Below are positions 21,081 to 36,829 of a stretch of DNA of 64,000 nt, in pieces. The translations under genes were made by a program, and so were the position numbers. The notes under the pieces are model-generated. The model saw nothing but the letters and a program-made list of their open reading frames with translations. It did no database searches and was not told where the DNA came from. How positions within the stretch are numbered: position 1 is the first letter of the stretch; each line of letters starts with the position of its first letter. The DNA lies in the NCBI RefSeq assembly GCF_020906515.1, contig NC_085850.1, positions 558,001-622,000 of the forward strand, given 5' to 3'. Source of the stretch: Vanrija pseudolonga. Taxonomy: Eukaryota; Basidiomycota; Tremellomycetes; Trichosporonales; Trichosporonaceae.

Positions 21081-24000
21081 ATGGCCCCCATCGTCACCTC
21101 CTCCCCACTCGCCGTGGTGGTCCTGCTGCCCGAGGCGCTCCCATCAGCTCTGCCGCCCCAGGGTTCCCCGTCGTCCCCTCCTCAGCTCACATCACGCCGA
21201 TCTGCCCATGGCATTTCGCCGGGCGGCATCAGCCCACTGCTCTCGGCCACGGTCGACAGTGAACATGCCGCCGGCAGTCGACGGCTCAGTCTCGCACCGG
21301 GCCTCGGCGCTGGCATCAAGATGTCAAGCTCGCGGCCGCCGGGGGGAAGCCCATCGCCAGTGCGGAACAGCCCCTCCGCAGCCCGCAGCCCGTCGTCTCT
21401 GTCGCCTCTGACAAAACCCTCGGCCGACGACTCGGGAGACTTTGCAAGCTCCCTGGGTCGCACGGGCTCTGGATCGCGCACAAACCGTCGCTCGTCAAAC
21501 CCTCACGCTGTTCCCGCTGGTGTCTCGGCCGCTCTCAAGCAGCCAAGAGGCAGCGTGGCTGCCCCCAGTGGCATGGGCCTCACGGCTGTACTCGCTTCTG
21601 GACGCCGCCCGGGCGCCGAGGGCGACGAGCTGGTCAACGTTCTCCGCAATGGTGGTCTCGAAGGTGAGTGGATTGACAGGGCTTACTCGCTCCTCCCGGT
21701 GTGATTCGTGCTCCTTCCTCGTCTCTCTGAAAATAAATTGGACGTCGTCGGCATCGGGGCGGTGCCGGCTGTAGCTCTCTGAGGGCAGCTGCGACGCCGC
21801 GCCTTGGCGCATTGTGATGGCGGCGCGCGCACGCTCAACAACGAGCTGCAGGGCCAGGAACAGTGTGCTAGCACGTCGACACTGAGACCGTCGGCGTCGC
21901 TCGTCTCGCCCCCCGCGTCGCCCTTGCTGTTGGCGCCTGCGCCTCGTTCTGACGATCTCTCCCCTTTGTGCACCCATACGTCGATCCGTGCGCGCGCGCG
22001 CGCTAGGACACTTTGTCGTTCCTGTCGCTCGCTAGAGATCGTCGAGAAGCACACCACCACCCATTAGCCGCGGCCCGACCGCGGCAGCGTCATGGCCACC
22101 CCGATTCCTGATCATAATCTTTGATCGCGTGGAAGCACTCTGTCTGTGTTGATTACCCATCTAACCGACGACGATCCTCTCTGTCTTGTCTCTAGTGCTT
22201 CATTGAGAACCAGGTCATTGCAATGAGCACGTTCCTACACCAGGCCAAGGAACCTGCAGCGCATCATCCACACTAGCCCGCCCCCCTCGCCCCAGAGCGC
22301 GACATGACCCACCCCCAGCCCCCGTCACACCCACTGACACTTCAACCCCGCAGTGACGTCCATCAGACAAGTGTCTCATCTCCCTTCAATCCTCAACGCT
22401 ACCGCTGCAGGTGGCAGTTCTCCCAACCTGTCCACTCCTCGTCCAAGCAGCACTTCTGCCCCGGCCCAGCAGGTCGTCCTCGTACCCTTGGGCTCGACTC
22501 CATCACTACCCTCACTGTCCCTTCTCTTGGCACAGGGCACGACCCCAACTGCCGTCGTCTTCCAGCAAGACCTCCTGGACCGTGCGAGGAAGATGGAGGA
22601 AGAGTGGTTGTCCACAGCACTCCAAGGCATCCACAAAGTGTCCGACTTGGTTGAGCAATCTCGGAGCCAGCAGCCTCAAGACTCGTCAACGCCGCCAGTC
22701 ATTATTGCTTACGTCGCCGACGGTGCACTCTCGCCATCAGCACTGTCAGCGATCGTGGCAGCTGGTGCTGCCGGTGTCCTGCGCCCCCCACCATTCGACC
22801 GCGACAGCGTCAATCTCCTCATTCAGTTGGTCAAGGCGGCCAACGACGGAACATCGCCTGATAACCTTGTCGGCTTGTCGGTCTCGCCAGCAGGAAGCAA
22901 CGCCATCTCACCGACACTGTCGGCGACCTATGAGGACGAGACCAAGGTCGTCCTTACGCCAACTGCACTCGCCATGGGAGCCGAGCATGAGGGCGAAAAG
23001 TTCCTTGCCGCTAAGCTTGCCACTAGGAGCGGCAAGCTTGGACGTGTCGTTTCCAACGAGTCTGCCGATCTCGGCGAGGGCCAGGCCCCTGTGCCTGTCC
23101 TCTCCGATCTTCCTAGCGCAAAGGAGCGCATCCTTGACTCGCTGACCGTCAACAACGACGCGGCGCGGCGACGCAGTGTTGATACCGGCCGCATCGCCCT
23201 TGCCTTTAACCGGCAGGCCGCGCGCGCCGTCCACTTTGAGTCTGCCGAGAGCCCATTGGCGCGCCGTGGTAGCTTCAATGTCGTTGCCGGTGACAAGGAA
23301 CAGGAGGCGGCAGGTGGAAACACTGCCCAGTTCGCAGAGGTCCTCAGTGAGCTGTACCAGCAAACCATGAACTCGATCGACATCCACATGGCCGAGTATG
23401 ATGAGTGAGTAGCGCGTTGTGGTTTCGTTTCAACTCTGACACTCTGCAGACTGGCGGCCCCCCTGTCCAGAGACGAGCGTGTCAGACTCGTTAACGCCAT
23501 CTCATCCTGGGAGTTTCTGCCCCACAAGCTCTCGCAAGCGGACCTGTATAGAGTCGCATGCTTGATCTTCGAGGCCATCCTGAGCATAGACGGCTTGGCG
23601 GAGCTGAACGTGGACAAGGATCAAGTCGACCGCCTGTTGTTTGCGATTCGCGCGATCTACCATGAGCCGAACCCGTACCACAACTATGTCCACGCCATTG
23701 ACGTCCTTCAAGCATCATACTCGTTCCTCGTGTCGATCGGCGTTGCACCGCCAGCCGAGTTCCTCATTGACCTCAAGCCAGGTACCGTCTGGCACCGGTC
23801 TACCGAGCCAGCCTCCGGTTCCTCTGCACGGGCCCGCGAGATCCTCCGTCCTCAGGATGTACTAGCCGTCGCTCTTGCTGCCATTGGCCACGACGTCGGA
23901 CACCCGGGCTTGAGTAACGCTTTCATGGTGCGTGCGCAACACCGGGGTATTGCTGACACCGGCAGAAAAACGCGAAGGTGCCACTCTCTGTCGTGTACGA

Positions 24001-25047
24001 CGACAAGTCGGTGCTCGAGAACATGCACTGCATGCTGCTGGTCCACCTGCTCCGCAAGCATGGCTTCAGCTTCCTCCTCGGCCCCGTACGCTCGGAGGAG
24101 GCCATGTCCCACCCAGAACGTGCCGCGATCGATTACCGCAGCTTCCGCCGCGTGCTGTACAGTGCCATCTTGGCAACCGACATGAGTCTCCACTTTGCCT
24201 GGATCCAGAGACTCAAAGAGTTTGCCGATTCGTCGCCAGAGACAGAAACCAAAGTCGAGCGTGCATCGCACATTGAGGAGGATCGCGTCATGCTCTGCCA
24301 GGCGCTCATCAAATGTGCCGACATAAGCAATCCTGTGAGTAGTGTCAATGGGGGACGCCGTGTTCCAACCGCTGACTTTGCCAGGCCCGACCCATCGACA
24401 TCTCGGAGCACTGGTCCACCGTCCTTTTGGACGAGTGGTGCAAGCAGGCGTCGCTTGAGGAGGAGCTCTCACTCCCCGTGTCAGTCGTTGCCGGCGTCGA
24501 CGCAAGGCTGCAGGCCAAGGGTCAGGTCGGCTTCATCGACCTGTTCACCAAGCCGCTCTTCGTGACCACGGCCGAGGCGCTGCCCGAGATGCAGCCGTTC
24601 GCCGACTCGTGTATCAAGAACCGCGGGATCTGGCAGGAGCGATTCGAGCGGCTCGAATCCGAGCCCGAGCTCAACGACGCCAAGTCTGCCGTGCTCGCGG
24701 CAAAGGTGCAGCCCCCGACCCCATCGTCCCAGGACTCGCGCTATCGCCAGCTCTTCCCCCTCATCCTGCCTGCCTCGCTCGTCGCATCAGCAATCAGCAA
24801 CAACGACGACGCCTCATCGACCTCGTCATCTCAGCCCCTGACACCAACAGGCGACCCCCGCACCACCACATCCCCGGCAGCGCGCGCCGTGCGTGTCGTG
24901 TACCAGCACGAAGTGGCAGATCGCCAGCGGTCAGCCCTCGCGCGCCACGTCCTTGCCCTCACCACGACGGCCGGGCTCAATAGCCCACCGCTCAACCCTC
25001 GCCGAATGTCCACGCCCGAGGCCCTTCTCGTCAAGGGCAGGACTTGA
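21081..25047 (+). CDS. PDE2: Class I 3',5'-cyclic nucleotide phosphodiesterase with receiver-like domain
   Basis: The C-terminal half is a class I (HD-type) phosphodiesterase that hydrolyses cAMP. It has YHNYVHAIDV (first metal His), the signature HDVGHPGLSNAFM, the helix SVLENMHCMLLVHLL and a late CADISNP metal-Asp motif. Clear exons are 22354-23404, 23450-23927, 23966-24334 and 24385-25047. Ahead of it, at about 22450-22850, lies a segment with a receiver-like pattern: VVLVPLG, then PVIIAYVADGALSPSALSAI, then AGAAGVLRPP. It has no obvious phospho-acceptor Asp pair, so I call it a pseudoreceiver. The 5' part is a Ser/Pro-rich exon from ATG 21081 to about 21664. A further coding-like patch (CFIENQVIAMSTFLHQAKEP, about 22195-22255) suggests another exon, but I could not join these in frame. 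The true start therefore remains open. Confidence 0.82.
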
Positions 25048-25201
25048 TCACCTGTCATGCTCCATCCAACCTCACTGTCATTCTCTCCTTTTGTCTATTT
25101 GCTTGCTTGTCGTATCGTAGAATCAGCGCCTACTGCGGCAATGTACCACCTTGTCAATGATCGTGTTCATGAAGGGAATCGTTATGAGGGGTATAGAGTA
25201 G

Positions 25202-28200
25202 TTATGAGAGGTATACCGGGATTCCGTAGACGACGGGAGCCGCGCCGGTGAGATATTGGAGCTTGGGCGTCGCGCGCGCTGCGCTCACAGCCTGGACGAC
25301 CGACACGCGCTGTTCGCCCTGCTGCCCGATCGCATCGGCAGCGAGGCCCAGGCCGTCCATGACGTGCTCGGTGATTCTGTCAATGTCCTTGTCTGTCACG
25401 TCCCAGAGGTTGGCGACGAGGCAAGGGCTGCCGGCGAGGACATAGTCCCATGGCGTGCCGGTGCAGTCAAAGTCGCCGTGTTCGCGCAACAGCCCAGACG
25501 AGCAGCCCCAGAGCATGGTCACGGCGCAGCGACGCAGAGCCCGTACCTTGTGTCCGCGGATGTACTCCTCGCCGCCGCCATGGCCAAAGTACATGACTAG
25601 GTCGGACTCCCCGAGAGCGGAGATCATCTCGCCCTCGGTCGGCACGCGAGCCGTCACGCCCGACCAGCCCTTTGCCTCGAGCGCGGTGAGGCGTGCCTCG
25701 AACCGCCCCTGCGTGGCCGTCAGGTCGCCGCTCGGGTTGAGGAAGTAGCGCGTCTTGGTCGGGTTGTAGGTGCGACGCGAGGCCGCGCCACCCAGGTGCC
25801 GGCCCAGCGCGACCTGGTCGAAGAGGAAGGGTAGAGAGGGAATACGGCTGACGGCACGTCCGCGGAGAATCGGGATCGACTCCCACGGGATGCCCTGCAC
25901 ATTCTTGTCCAGCGCGAGCAGGAGGTGCTCGCTGCTCGAGGCGTCGTCGCTCGGCCCCCCAATTGCCGTCTCCAAGTCGGCGAGCGCACCCTTGACGTCG
26001 ACGCCGATCTGGTCAAAGTCGAGCTCGGCGAGCGCGACGGCGATCCCGTGGAACTGGTACAGGTCGAGCACGAAGTAGACAAGATCTTCAATCTCCTCGT
26101 CCTTGCACTTGGAGGAGAGCGTAGCAAAGCACGACAGCAGGGTATCGTTCAGTCGGATGCTGGCGCCGCGTCGTGTGTCTGAGCCGGCAGACGAGAGCGC
26201 GGTCTGGAAGATGTGATCGAGGCGATTGCGGAAGGCAGCTGATGCCTCGGGGTTGATGTTGCGCCTGGGGTTGAGTACAGTCTTGAAGGCGCCAAGCCAA
26301 CAGAACTCGATGCTCGCAAGGAGCTGGCCTAGTCGCTCGTCGAGCTCTAAGCGATTCTTCCACCACACCTTGCGGTCGTCCATCGTCTTGCAGTCCTTGA
26401 TCGACTTGATGGACTCAATGTTGCCGTCCATGATCGTCTTGAGCTCGGCGATGCCCGCGTCGAAGGTGAACAGCTCGGTCTCATCCTCGCCCTCACGGCG
26501 GCCCTGGCGGTCTAGCGGGATGCAGAAGACAATGGGCTCGGTGCCACGCTGGTGACGCGAGACAAGCATGGTGTTGCGGTCGTTCGTCACCGTGATGCTC
26601 ACGACAGCCCAGTCAGCCGGCAAGAGGTTCAGATCAAACGTCGTCGTTAGCACGTCGCTTGTCGCGTGCTTGGAGCGAATGTTGTTCCAGTAGGCGCGGA
26701 GGGAGGCTGTCGCCTCGTCGGTAGCACTCGTAACAGGATCCGCTGCAAGGTGCGGCCAGTCCATATCGTCCGCCTCGGGGTTGACAAACTTGCTGTCGAT
26801 GGCAGGGATGAGCTCGCGTTGAAGGGTAATGGTTGAGATGGAGGCCAGGAGATCGGCAGCAGATGATGTCGTGGTTGGCGAGCCATGACCCACAGAGGTC
26901 TGGAACGCGCCGAGCAAGGCGAGTGAGACGCAGGCCTGGCGGACGTCCTCAACGCGACCAGTGTGCCCCGTGACGGTCACGGCCTGGCGGAAGGCATGGG
27001 CAGCACGCTCGAGTAACACCTGTGCGCTGTGGCGGGTCGACTGACGCTCCTTTGCCCTCTTGTCCGGCGAGCCCATCGTCATTGCGATGGTGGACTCCGT
27101 GAGCGAGCTCATAAAGAGATCCGTCTTGAAGTGGCTGAATGCCTCGTGCATCGCAATGCGAGCTTCAAGGGTGAGCTGCTCGGGCTGCTTCTGTCAGTTG
27201 ACGCCCACGACGGCAAAACTGACCTTCGACCCCGGTCCCTTGGGAACGAGATCAAGCTGCTGTAACACGACCTCGTATTCCTCGATGCAGCCAGCTTCAC
27301 GCAAGAGCCACGCTCGCTGACGGAGGACGTGACCCAGCGCCACAGGGAAGAGGGGCTCCTTGAAGGCCGAGATACTGCCACGTCGAGACGACGGCATGCG
27401 TGCCTCGGACGCTCCAAACTCGTTGTCCAGCCCAGTGAGGCTGTCGACCGCCGCCATGAACATCTCGTCCGCTTCGCCAGGCTCCTGTTGCTTGGACAGC
27501 AGCTCGCCCTTGACGCGCATGAGGTTGACCGCGTCGACACCATCCTCGATTGCGAGCGCGTCGATCGCCTGCTGGAGGTGTTCGGCCGAGTGCTCGAAAC
27601 GTAACTTTCTCGACTCCACCTCGGCAGTGTGCGATTCAACGCGTGACGTGTAGATTGACGAACGGACAGTCGGGGCCATGCTCCGCGCCTGCTGGAGGTA
27701 GTACTCGCATTCCTTGACTGAGCCACGGCGAGCCAACGTGACGGCGAGTTCAAAGGTTGTGTCGAATAGTGCCTGATGTTAGCTGACACAACCAGAAAAC
27801 GCGGCTCACCTCTGCATAGTGCCACTGCAATCCTCCCAAGTGCTTGTTGGTGAACGCAAACGGTTGCTTCGATTTGGACTGAGGCTTCTCGGCAGGGCTG
27901 GCCGAGGCTGATGCTTCCTGTGTTGGGCTGGATGGCGCGCTCTGCTCGCTCTGCTCCTGCTCCTGCTCTGGAGCAGCCGATGCCAGATGAGCGATACCGT
28001 GAGCAGCGCGGCACCACTGGCGGTAGGCAATTGTGAGGCTAGCGATGGCGTTCGTGACGTTCTCCTCAGCCATCTTGATGGCAGCCACAGCGGCGTGGGC
28101 AAGCGCCACACGCTCCGACACCGCGCAAAGCTGGATCCAACGCGCAGCATATGTGCCATTGGCGGTGGGCGGAGGGATGTCCTGGTACGTGCCTTCGGCC

Positions 28201-31200
28201 TGGATATACTCGTCGCGTCTGACATCAGCGATGCTCTCAGGTCGGGCTACTCACGCATGCTTGACATGGCCAGACAGGGCAAGGAAACGACTGTGGCGGA
28301 GGTGCAGCTCCGTCTGTGTGGCGGCGGAGACCCGAGACTCGGACTCCGATACAAACTTGAGCGCGTGGTTGAAGACGTGGGTCGCGCGCGACGTCTTGCC
28401 AAGGCGACCGTACTCTGTGGCGAGCTGTGCGCTCGTTTGAATGTAGGCTGGGAAGTTAGTATTGGTGCTCCAAGCTGTCGACCCACCGTCAGCAGCACCA
28501 TCAGCGGGACGAAGAAGCGCGTGGAGGACCTTGAGGGTCTCGAGTTTGAGCAAAGGCTGCCCGAGAATGCCACACAGAGACGAGAGAGTGTCTACAGTTG
28601 TCAGCGACGGCCGCCACACCCCCACGAGACATACCCAGTAACTGCGCAAGGCGGTCCATGCTATCGAGAGTGGCAGCTGCGGGTGGAGCCTCGTCTTCAT
28701 CGTCAGCACAAGAATCATTGAGGCCACTTACTCTTCGTCTCGGGCGGGGCGGTTTTGCCACGGCTGACAGCTCTTGATGGGGCTTTGGCAGCGGCGGTCT
28801 TGCCCGTCCCGGCGGACGCCGACCGTGTGGTCCTCGCCGCAGGCGCTGCCACGGGCCGCTTGCCAAGGGCAGCGGGGTACTTGCTCTCCTTGATGGGTGC
28901 AATAGCAAGCGCACGGACGGCGGTGAGCGCCGAGCCAGAGAGCTCGACGACAGACTCCGTAGGCGCTTCGAGCATGTGGTACGCATTGATGGCACGGAGG
29001 AGAAGGGCGGAAACACGGTACTCCTCGCGGTAAGGCGCCAGGGCTGCGTCCTTACCGAGTGCCTTTTGCGCCGCGAGCGAGTCGACCTCGTCTGCGAGAG
29101 CGTTGAATTGATCGGCCGCGACGCCGGTCGACGTGATCACGCTCATGAAGCGGGAGCCAACGCGCATACGGCGAACAGGGTACGCAGTGCCGTCGTACAG
29201 GTCGAAGAGCGAGGTATTGAGGGCAAGCAGGGCATCCTGGACATGTGTTCGGAAGTCGGCGTGCTCGATGCCCTCAGCAACTGCCTCGATGATTGCACCG
29301 TGTACGCTTGCTGGAACGCCGCGCGCGGTCATGGCATCGGAGAGGAAGCCAGCTGCCTTGCTCGCGTCGAACTCGTTGCCGCCCGTCATGAACGACGTGC
29401 ACCGCTTCAGCGTCGCACTGACGTCGGGAAGGTTGGCGAAGACGGCGGTGATAGGCTTGGATGCGGCTGCAGTCCCGATGGCTTTGATGGTGGCAGGGTC
29501 GATGCTCGCCAAGCTCTGGCACAAGGCCTTGAGCGACGCCTCGCGGTCGCTCTCCTGGAGACAGAATGCGAGCAGCTCGTATCGCTTTGGCAAGGCAGTC
29601 TCGACGGCGCGTAGGGTCGGGTCGCGGTCCGCCGAGCCTTCGGATGGGTCGAGAGCCAGTAGTGCGATAGACCACGCGCATGTCCGCTCGGCGAGGGGGT
29701 GCGCTGCCGCCTTGTTGACACGTGCAGCGGTGACGGCCGAGCTGTGGGCAGTGCCAGCCAGACATGAGCCGAGCTGCAGGCGTGTAGCCGGGGCGAGATG
29801 AGCACCACGCTCCGCAAAGACATTGTTCGCGCGGTCAAGGAGTCGGAGGATGAAATTGGCATCTGAGGATGCCAGGCGAACGAGGTTAAGGGTCGAGTCG
29901 ACGGCCCCGGGCATGCAGTCGCGCGTCAGAGTAGCGTTGTCGACAGTAAGGAGCAAGCGCTCGATGACCCCAAAGAGCGCGAGAAGCCACTGCTTGGAGG
30001 CAATCGCGAACGTTGGCGTGTCGAGCAGCTTGATCACGACGCGGCGAAGACGCTCGAGGGCACGGGTGACAGCGCTCGAGGCGCCGACTGACGCGTCTGA
30101 CGAGTCAAGGCTGCATGTCGCGGCGAGAACCTTGTCAAGGTCTACTCGGCCGAGGAGACGACCAAGAGCCTCGTCGGTGCCGTCGTCGGCCTTGGCGAAT
30201 GCTTCAACGTCCACGAGTACCTTGGAGAGCTGGGCGGTGAGCCGCTTGAGCTCGGCTCCAGGGTTAGCAATCTTTGGGATAGGTGACTGTGATGGGGTGG
30301 GCGGGGTACTGGTCGGAGGTGTTGAGGAGCCGCTGCTCGAGCTGCTTCCCGACGAGCCCTCGAGGGTTGCGGACCCAGCGAGCGCCGCAAGCGCGCTATC
30401 GATGATGCTAGAGTCGCCGAGCTGAGTAGGTTAGCGTGCCATCGGGCACAAGAAACCCACCTTACGGCCGATCCCAACCCAGGCATCAGCGACCAGCGAC
30501 CAGCTGCCTGCGAACCACGCAACGCGGTCCTCTGATCTCGCCTCGCAGATCCGCTCCACGACACCGACAATAGTGGAAATGACACCAGCTGCCTGGCGCA
30601 TGCGAGCAGGCTCCTTCTTGTCGAGATGCCGCTGGACGGTGCGGCTGACAGACTGCCACACATTCTCGGGCGGATTCTTGCGCGACTCGTCCGCCGCGGT
30701 GGCCGCCACGGCCGTCGTGAATGCCGATAGCGTGCGCACATGGAGCCATGCCTCGGAGGATGGGGGCGGTGTGAGGGCCGCGAGACGTCGGTACAGAAGC
30801 ACAGCGAGCGGTCCAACAGCAGCGACGGGCAGTGATGGTGCAAGGAGGAACGGGCTGAGGGTGTCGTTCTCCCGGGGCAGCGGCAGGAGCGTGGTGATTG
30901 TCTGCGGTTAGCTGAGTCTCAATCATTCACCCACCTCAACGTTAAACGCCTTGACCGACACGAAGCAGTTCCACGCCGCGAACGCGAACGAACAGAGGAG
31001 CGTCCGAACTGCCTCGTCGAGGGTTGACCCAGCCGACGGAGGCGGGAAGTACGCCAGCCCCGCCCAGCCTTCTCCAAACTTTGCTGGGCGGGCCCAGTCG
31101 TCCGCATCGTGCTCATACAGTCGCAGAACAAACGGCCGTGCGTCGGCAAGCATCAAAAGCGCGGCATCGTACTGTCATCAGTCAGCGTTGCCCACAACTC

Positions 31201-31892
31201 GCACCCACCATCTCCATCGACAAGCACTTGACGACGAGCGCCATGGCGCCGCGCTCAACCGCGACCCGCTGCGCGCCAGCAAGGCCAGCATACAGCTCGC
31301 GCAGCACCGCGACGCCCTTCTTCCCGCTCCCCAGCGCGGAGGTGACACGCGCAGACGGGCCAGCGGACGACGCCTTGTACCCCTCTGCTGCGGCGGCCGA
31401 GAGCTCGCGCAGCGCCGAGTTGCTCGCGGCCTGGGCGGCCTGCGCGCGCTCGCGCGACGACAGCCCGCCGGCCACTTCCCACGGCAGTGGTTCTGGCTCC
31501 GGTTCTTTCGCTGGCTCTTTGGCCTTGGCCGAGGGCGCTGTCGAGGGGGTGCGTGATGTCGTGGTCGTGCGTGATGTCGCACGCTTAGCGTCAGGGGCGG
31601 GGTTGGCCGGCGCTGGGGCAGGAGCCGGCCTCGCTGTCGTCGTTGTCGCCGCCGCCGCTGTTGGGCGCTTCGCCACCGCAACCTTGGGCTTCTCGGCCTT
31701 CTCCTTCTCGGGCTTGGGAGCCGCCTTCGGCGCGCGCCGCACAGGCGCCTTGGGCTGCGAGACCTTGAGCACGCGGTCAAGGTCGGCGGCGAGCGCGTCG
31801 ACGGGCGCAGCGGTCGCTGCTGGCGCTACGCGGCGTGTTCGTGTTGTCCGTGGCGCCGATGTCGGCGCCGATACTGCAGCCTTTGGGGGCAT
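25202..31892 (-). CDS. ESP1: Separase (C50 cysteine protease)
   Basis: Separase cleaves the cohesin kleisin at anaphase onset. Ten exons (31892-31209, 31171-30935, 30901-30461, 30421-28732, 28694-28635, 28591-28487, 28447-28255, 28218-27810, 27772-27224, 27190-25202) sum to 2118 residues without a frame break. The protease domain is at the C-terminus. The catalytic His is in FGHGGGEEYI (codon 25580-25582) and the catalytic Cys in MLWGCSSG (codon 25502-25504). They are followed by AGSPCLVANLWDVTDKDIDR. The N-terminal 150 residues are Ala/Lys/Pro/Thr-rich and basic, and the middle is a long helical-repeat region. Its introns are 33-43 nt, and two are exactly 33 nt, at 30902-30934 and 27191-27223. 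The second uses a GTCAGT donor. It is divergent from RPB10, with 231 bp between starts, and convergent with the phosphodiesterase gene. Confidence 0.95.
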
Positions 31893-34053
<2,161 letters not shown>

Positions 34054-35767
34054 GTCTGGTCTATTATTGTGTTGTTAGGATGTGCCAAACCGCAAAGTCG
34101 AGCACAAAGTAGTCCACCAAACTGACGAAACGCATCCATCATCGTCATGGAACCTCGAGAGTGGAGGTGAACGAACAGTGAGTGGCAGTATATGGAGGGG
34201 TTGAATAAGTCACTTTGGAGTCACGTGATTCATCCGTGGGTGGGAAGGTGGAGGAGAGAGGCCAGAGCTCACAGAGGCTGGGTGTGGCGAGGCACCCGCC
34301 GAGGCGAGGCAGTAGCCATGGCCTCCGAGGCGGCCGCAGACGACAACATGACACAAGACGACCGCGCCGGCGCGCCGCTCGAAACCCGAGACACACGCCA
34401 TGACACAATCGGCCTGACGCGGTGCCACGCCCCGCCTAGGTTGTAGCAAGCAAGCGCCGGCCGGAGAAACCCAGCCAAGTCCGCGAGATCGGCAGTCGGT
34501 ATCCAGTTTATGGCCGAGATTGCGTGCGCCTGGGGCAGGGGTGAGTGGGTCCGGTATGATCCGGGTAGTATGGGCCGGGTACTGCGTGGCGGGTCTTTGG
34601 CGTAGGCGGGGTCTGCTCCGGGCCGCCTGACGCTGCCTTTGGCGAGGTGCTCGCTTCCTCCGGCGCGCCGTTGACCGCCGACTGACTACGGGCCGGACTG
34701 GAGAATACAACGACGAGCACGCACTCTATCGGGCGTGTGCACTAGGCACGGATCGATGGGATCGACATGATGGTTGCTCCAGCCCTCGTCACTGGCTCAG
34801 GCCGTAGAGCAGAGCCACATTCACCTGGGTGAGCTAGCTGGCAGCAGTGTACAGCCTGCAAATGGTGTCGTGTGGGAGTGCTCTGACAGCGAGGAGACTG
34901 GCGACACGGCAGGTCACAGCCGGCGAGTCCAGGCCCAGATCATCGGACATGCAACGGCCCGCCAGCCACCACAGCAGTGCCCAGCCCGTCGTGTTCCGAG
35001 GGGCGCGCGGCGGCCAGGCCAGCCAGCAAGCGACACACCCGCCCCGTGGCAATCCTCGGGGTCCCGCTTGCAAACATTGTCAGCCACGACGCGCCGGACG
35101 CCCGTGGACGCGTCGGGTCGGATGTGGTGATGCTTTGCATTGTCCTGACGACCCCGCAAAGCGACATACAGCAGAATGATGGGCCGTGGATGGAATGCGG
35201 GGCGGGCCGCTCGGACCGTGCCACTAACCCGATGCCATGTCGGTGGTATTCGGTAATACAGCTTGCAGCCACTCAACCCCGCAATTTCTCGGGCTATCAT
35301 GCAAAGTAGTGCAGGAGTTTGCTGGCGCCATGAGCCAAGCAAAGCTCTCTCTGCGTGAATGCAGGGCCGACCAGGGCCTTTGGTGCTTGTCAGTGTGTGT
35401 CTGCTTTACCGGCGGGACCACGGACGCGACGTGAGCAGCTGGGGCAGGAGACGACAGACAGACTCAGGGTCGCAGACCTACTTGCTCCCGGCTGGCTGGA
35501 CAGCTCTCTGCCTGCTTACTGGCCGAGGGGGCATTGGCCGTCATGCCCCCCCCAATCCCATTGTCGCCCCCCATCGCCCAGCGCCCAGCGTGTCCCTGGC
35601 AGGAGCAGGTGCGGCAGTGGTCACTTCCAACGCATCCTACTGGTACCCACCCACCCTCACCCCACCGCACCACCTACCCACCTCATCTACCCTCTTCCTT
35701 CATCTTTTAACTCTTCCTCTTTCTCTCATCTTCCAAAAAAACCATATCCAAAGTAAATCTAGTAACA
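34054..35767. other. Intergenic region upstream of FBA1
   Basis: This 1.7-kb stretch separates divergent PAAF1 and FBA1 starts. No gene is supported; open frames lack any family signal. The FBA1-proximal end carries the pyrimidine-rich promoter tract listed separately. Confidence 0.6.
35682..35738 (+). promoter_or_regulatory. Pyrimidine-rich core promoter tract of FBA1
   Basis: An almost pure C/T stretch ends about 30 bases before the FBA1 start and is followed by an A-rich leader. Such CT blocks are typical of strongly expressed glycolytic genes in fungi. Position and composition are seen; function is inferred. Confidence 0.55.
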
Positions 35768-36795
35768 ATGTCTGGTCTCGCTCAGATCGTCCCCGTAAGT
35801 AGTACACTGCCAGCTCCAAGCCAGCCCTAGCACGTTGGCTACTGCGCACACCCACGCTGCCCACCACGACGTCATTCGTCGCTGGTGGGCCATAGCTGTG
35901 GGCGAGGGCTGGAGTTGGAGCAACCTAGACACACCCGCTGACAGCCCCAGGCTGGTGTCATCACCGGCGACAACGTCCGCAAGCTCTTCGAGCACGCCAA
36001 GGAGAACAAGGTGAGTTGGAGGCTTCTGGGTGCGGGGTGTATCCGGCAGAGTGTGCTCCGAGCCGCCCTCGGATACCCTCCGAGAGTGCTCCGCTGGGGC
36101 CAGCGAATGTCGTGGAAGCGGCCGCTGCGCCCAGGAGGCAGTCGGGGCAAGAGATGACGCCTTTGACACTGCTCCTGAGGGCGAGCGAGATGGGAAACAC
36201 ACACCCAATCTTTGCCAGCTGGGACGGAGCTCCGGATACACCAGCACCGCACCCGGCTAAGACAGAAAACACGTTGACTGACAACGCACAGTACGCCATC
36301 CCTGTATGTGCCATGGACCACCACTACCTGCATCAACGGTACTGACTGAGATTTCTTTGCCGGTTGTGATTTGTGACTTGACCTTGAACGTGTAGGCCAT
36401 TGTGAGTGACTGTGCGAAACGGCCGGATGGCTCGGCTATCGTGACGCGATACGACCCGACGCGGCTCGGAAACGTTTCACCCATGTTACGTGGTCGCTAA
36501 CACTCCACTCCAGAACGTCACGTCGTCGTCGACCGTCAACGCCGTCCTCGAGGCCGCTCGCGACATCAAGTCGCCCATCATCCTCCAGGTCTCGCAGGGT
36601 GGTGCCCACTTCTTCGGCGGCAAGGGCCTCGCCAACACCAAGGACCAGGAGGGCTCGATTGCCGGCTCGATCGCCGCCGCTCACTTCATCCGTGCCATCG
36701 CCCCCGCCTACGGCGTCCCGGTCGTCCTCCACACCGACCACTGCGCCAAGAAGCTCCTCCCTTGGTTCGACGGCATGCTCGAGGCCGACGAGGCT

Positions 36796-36829
<34 letters not shown>

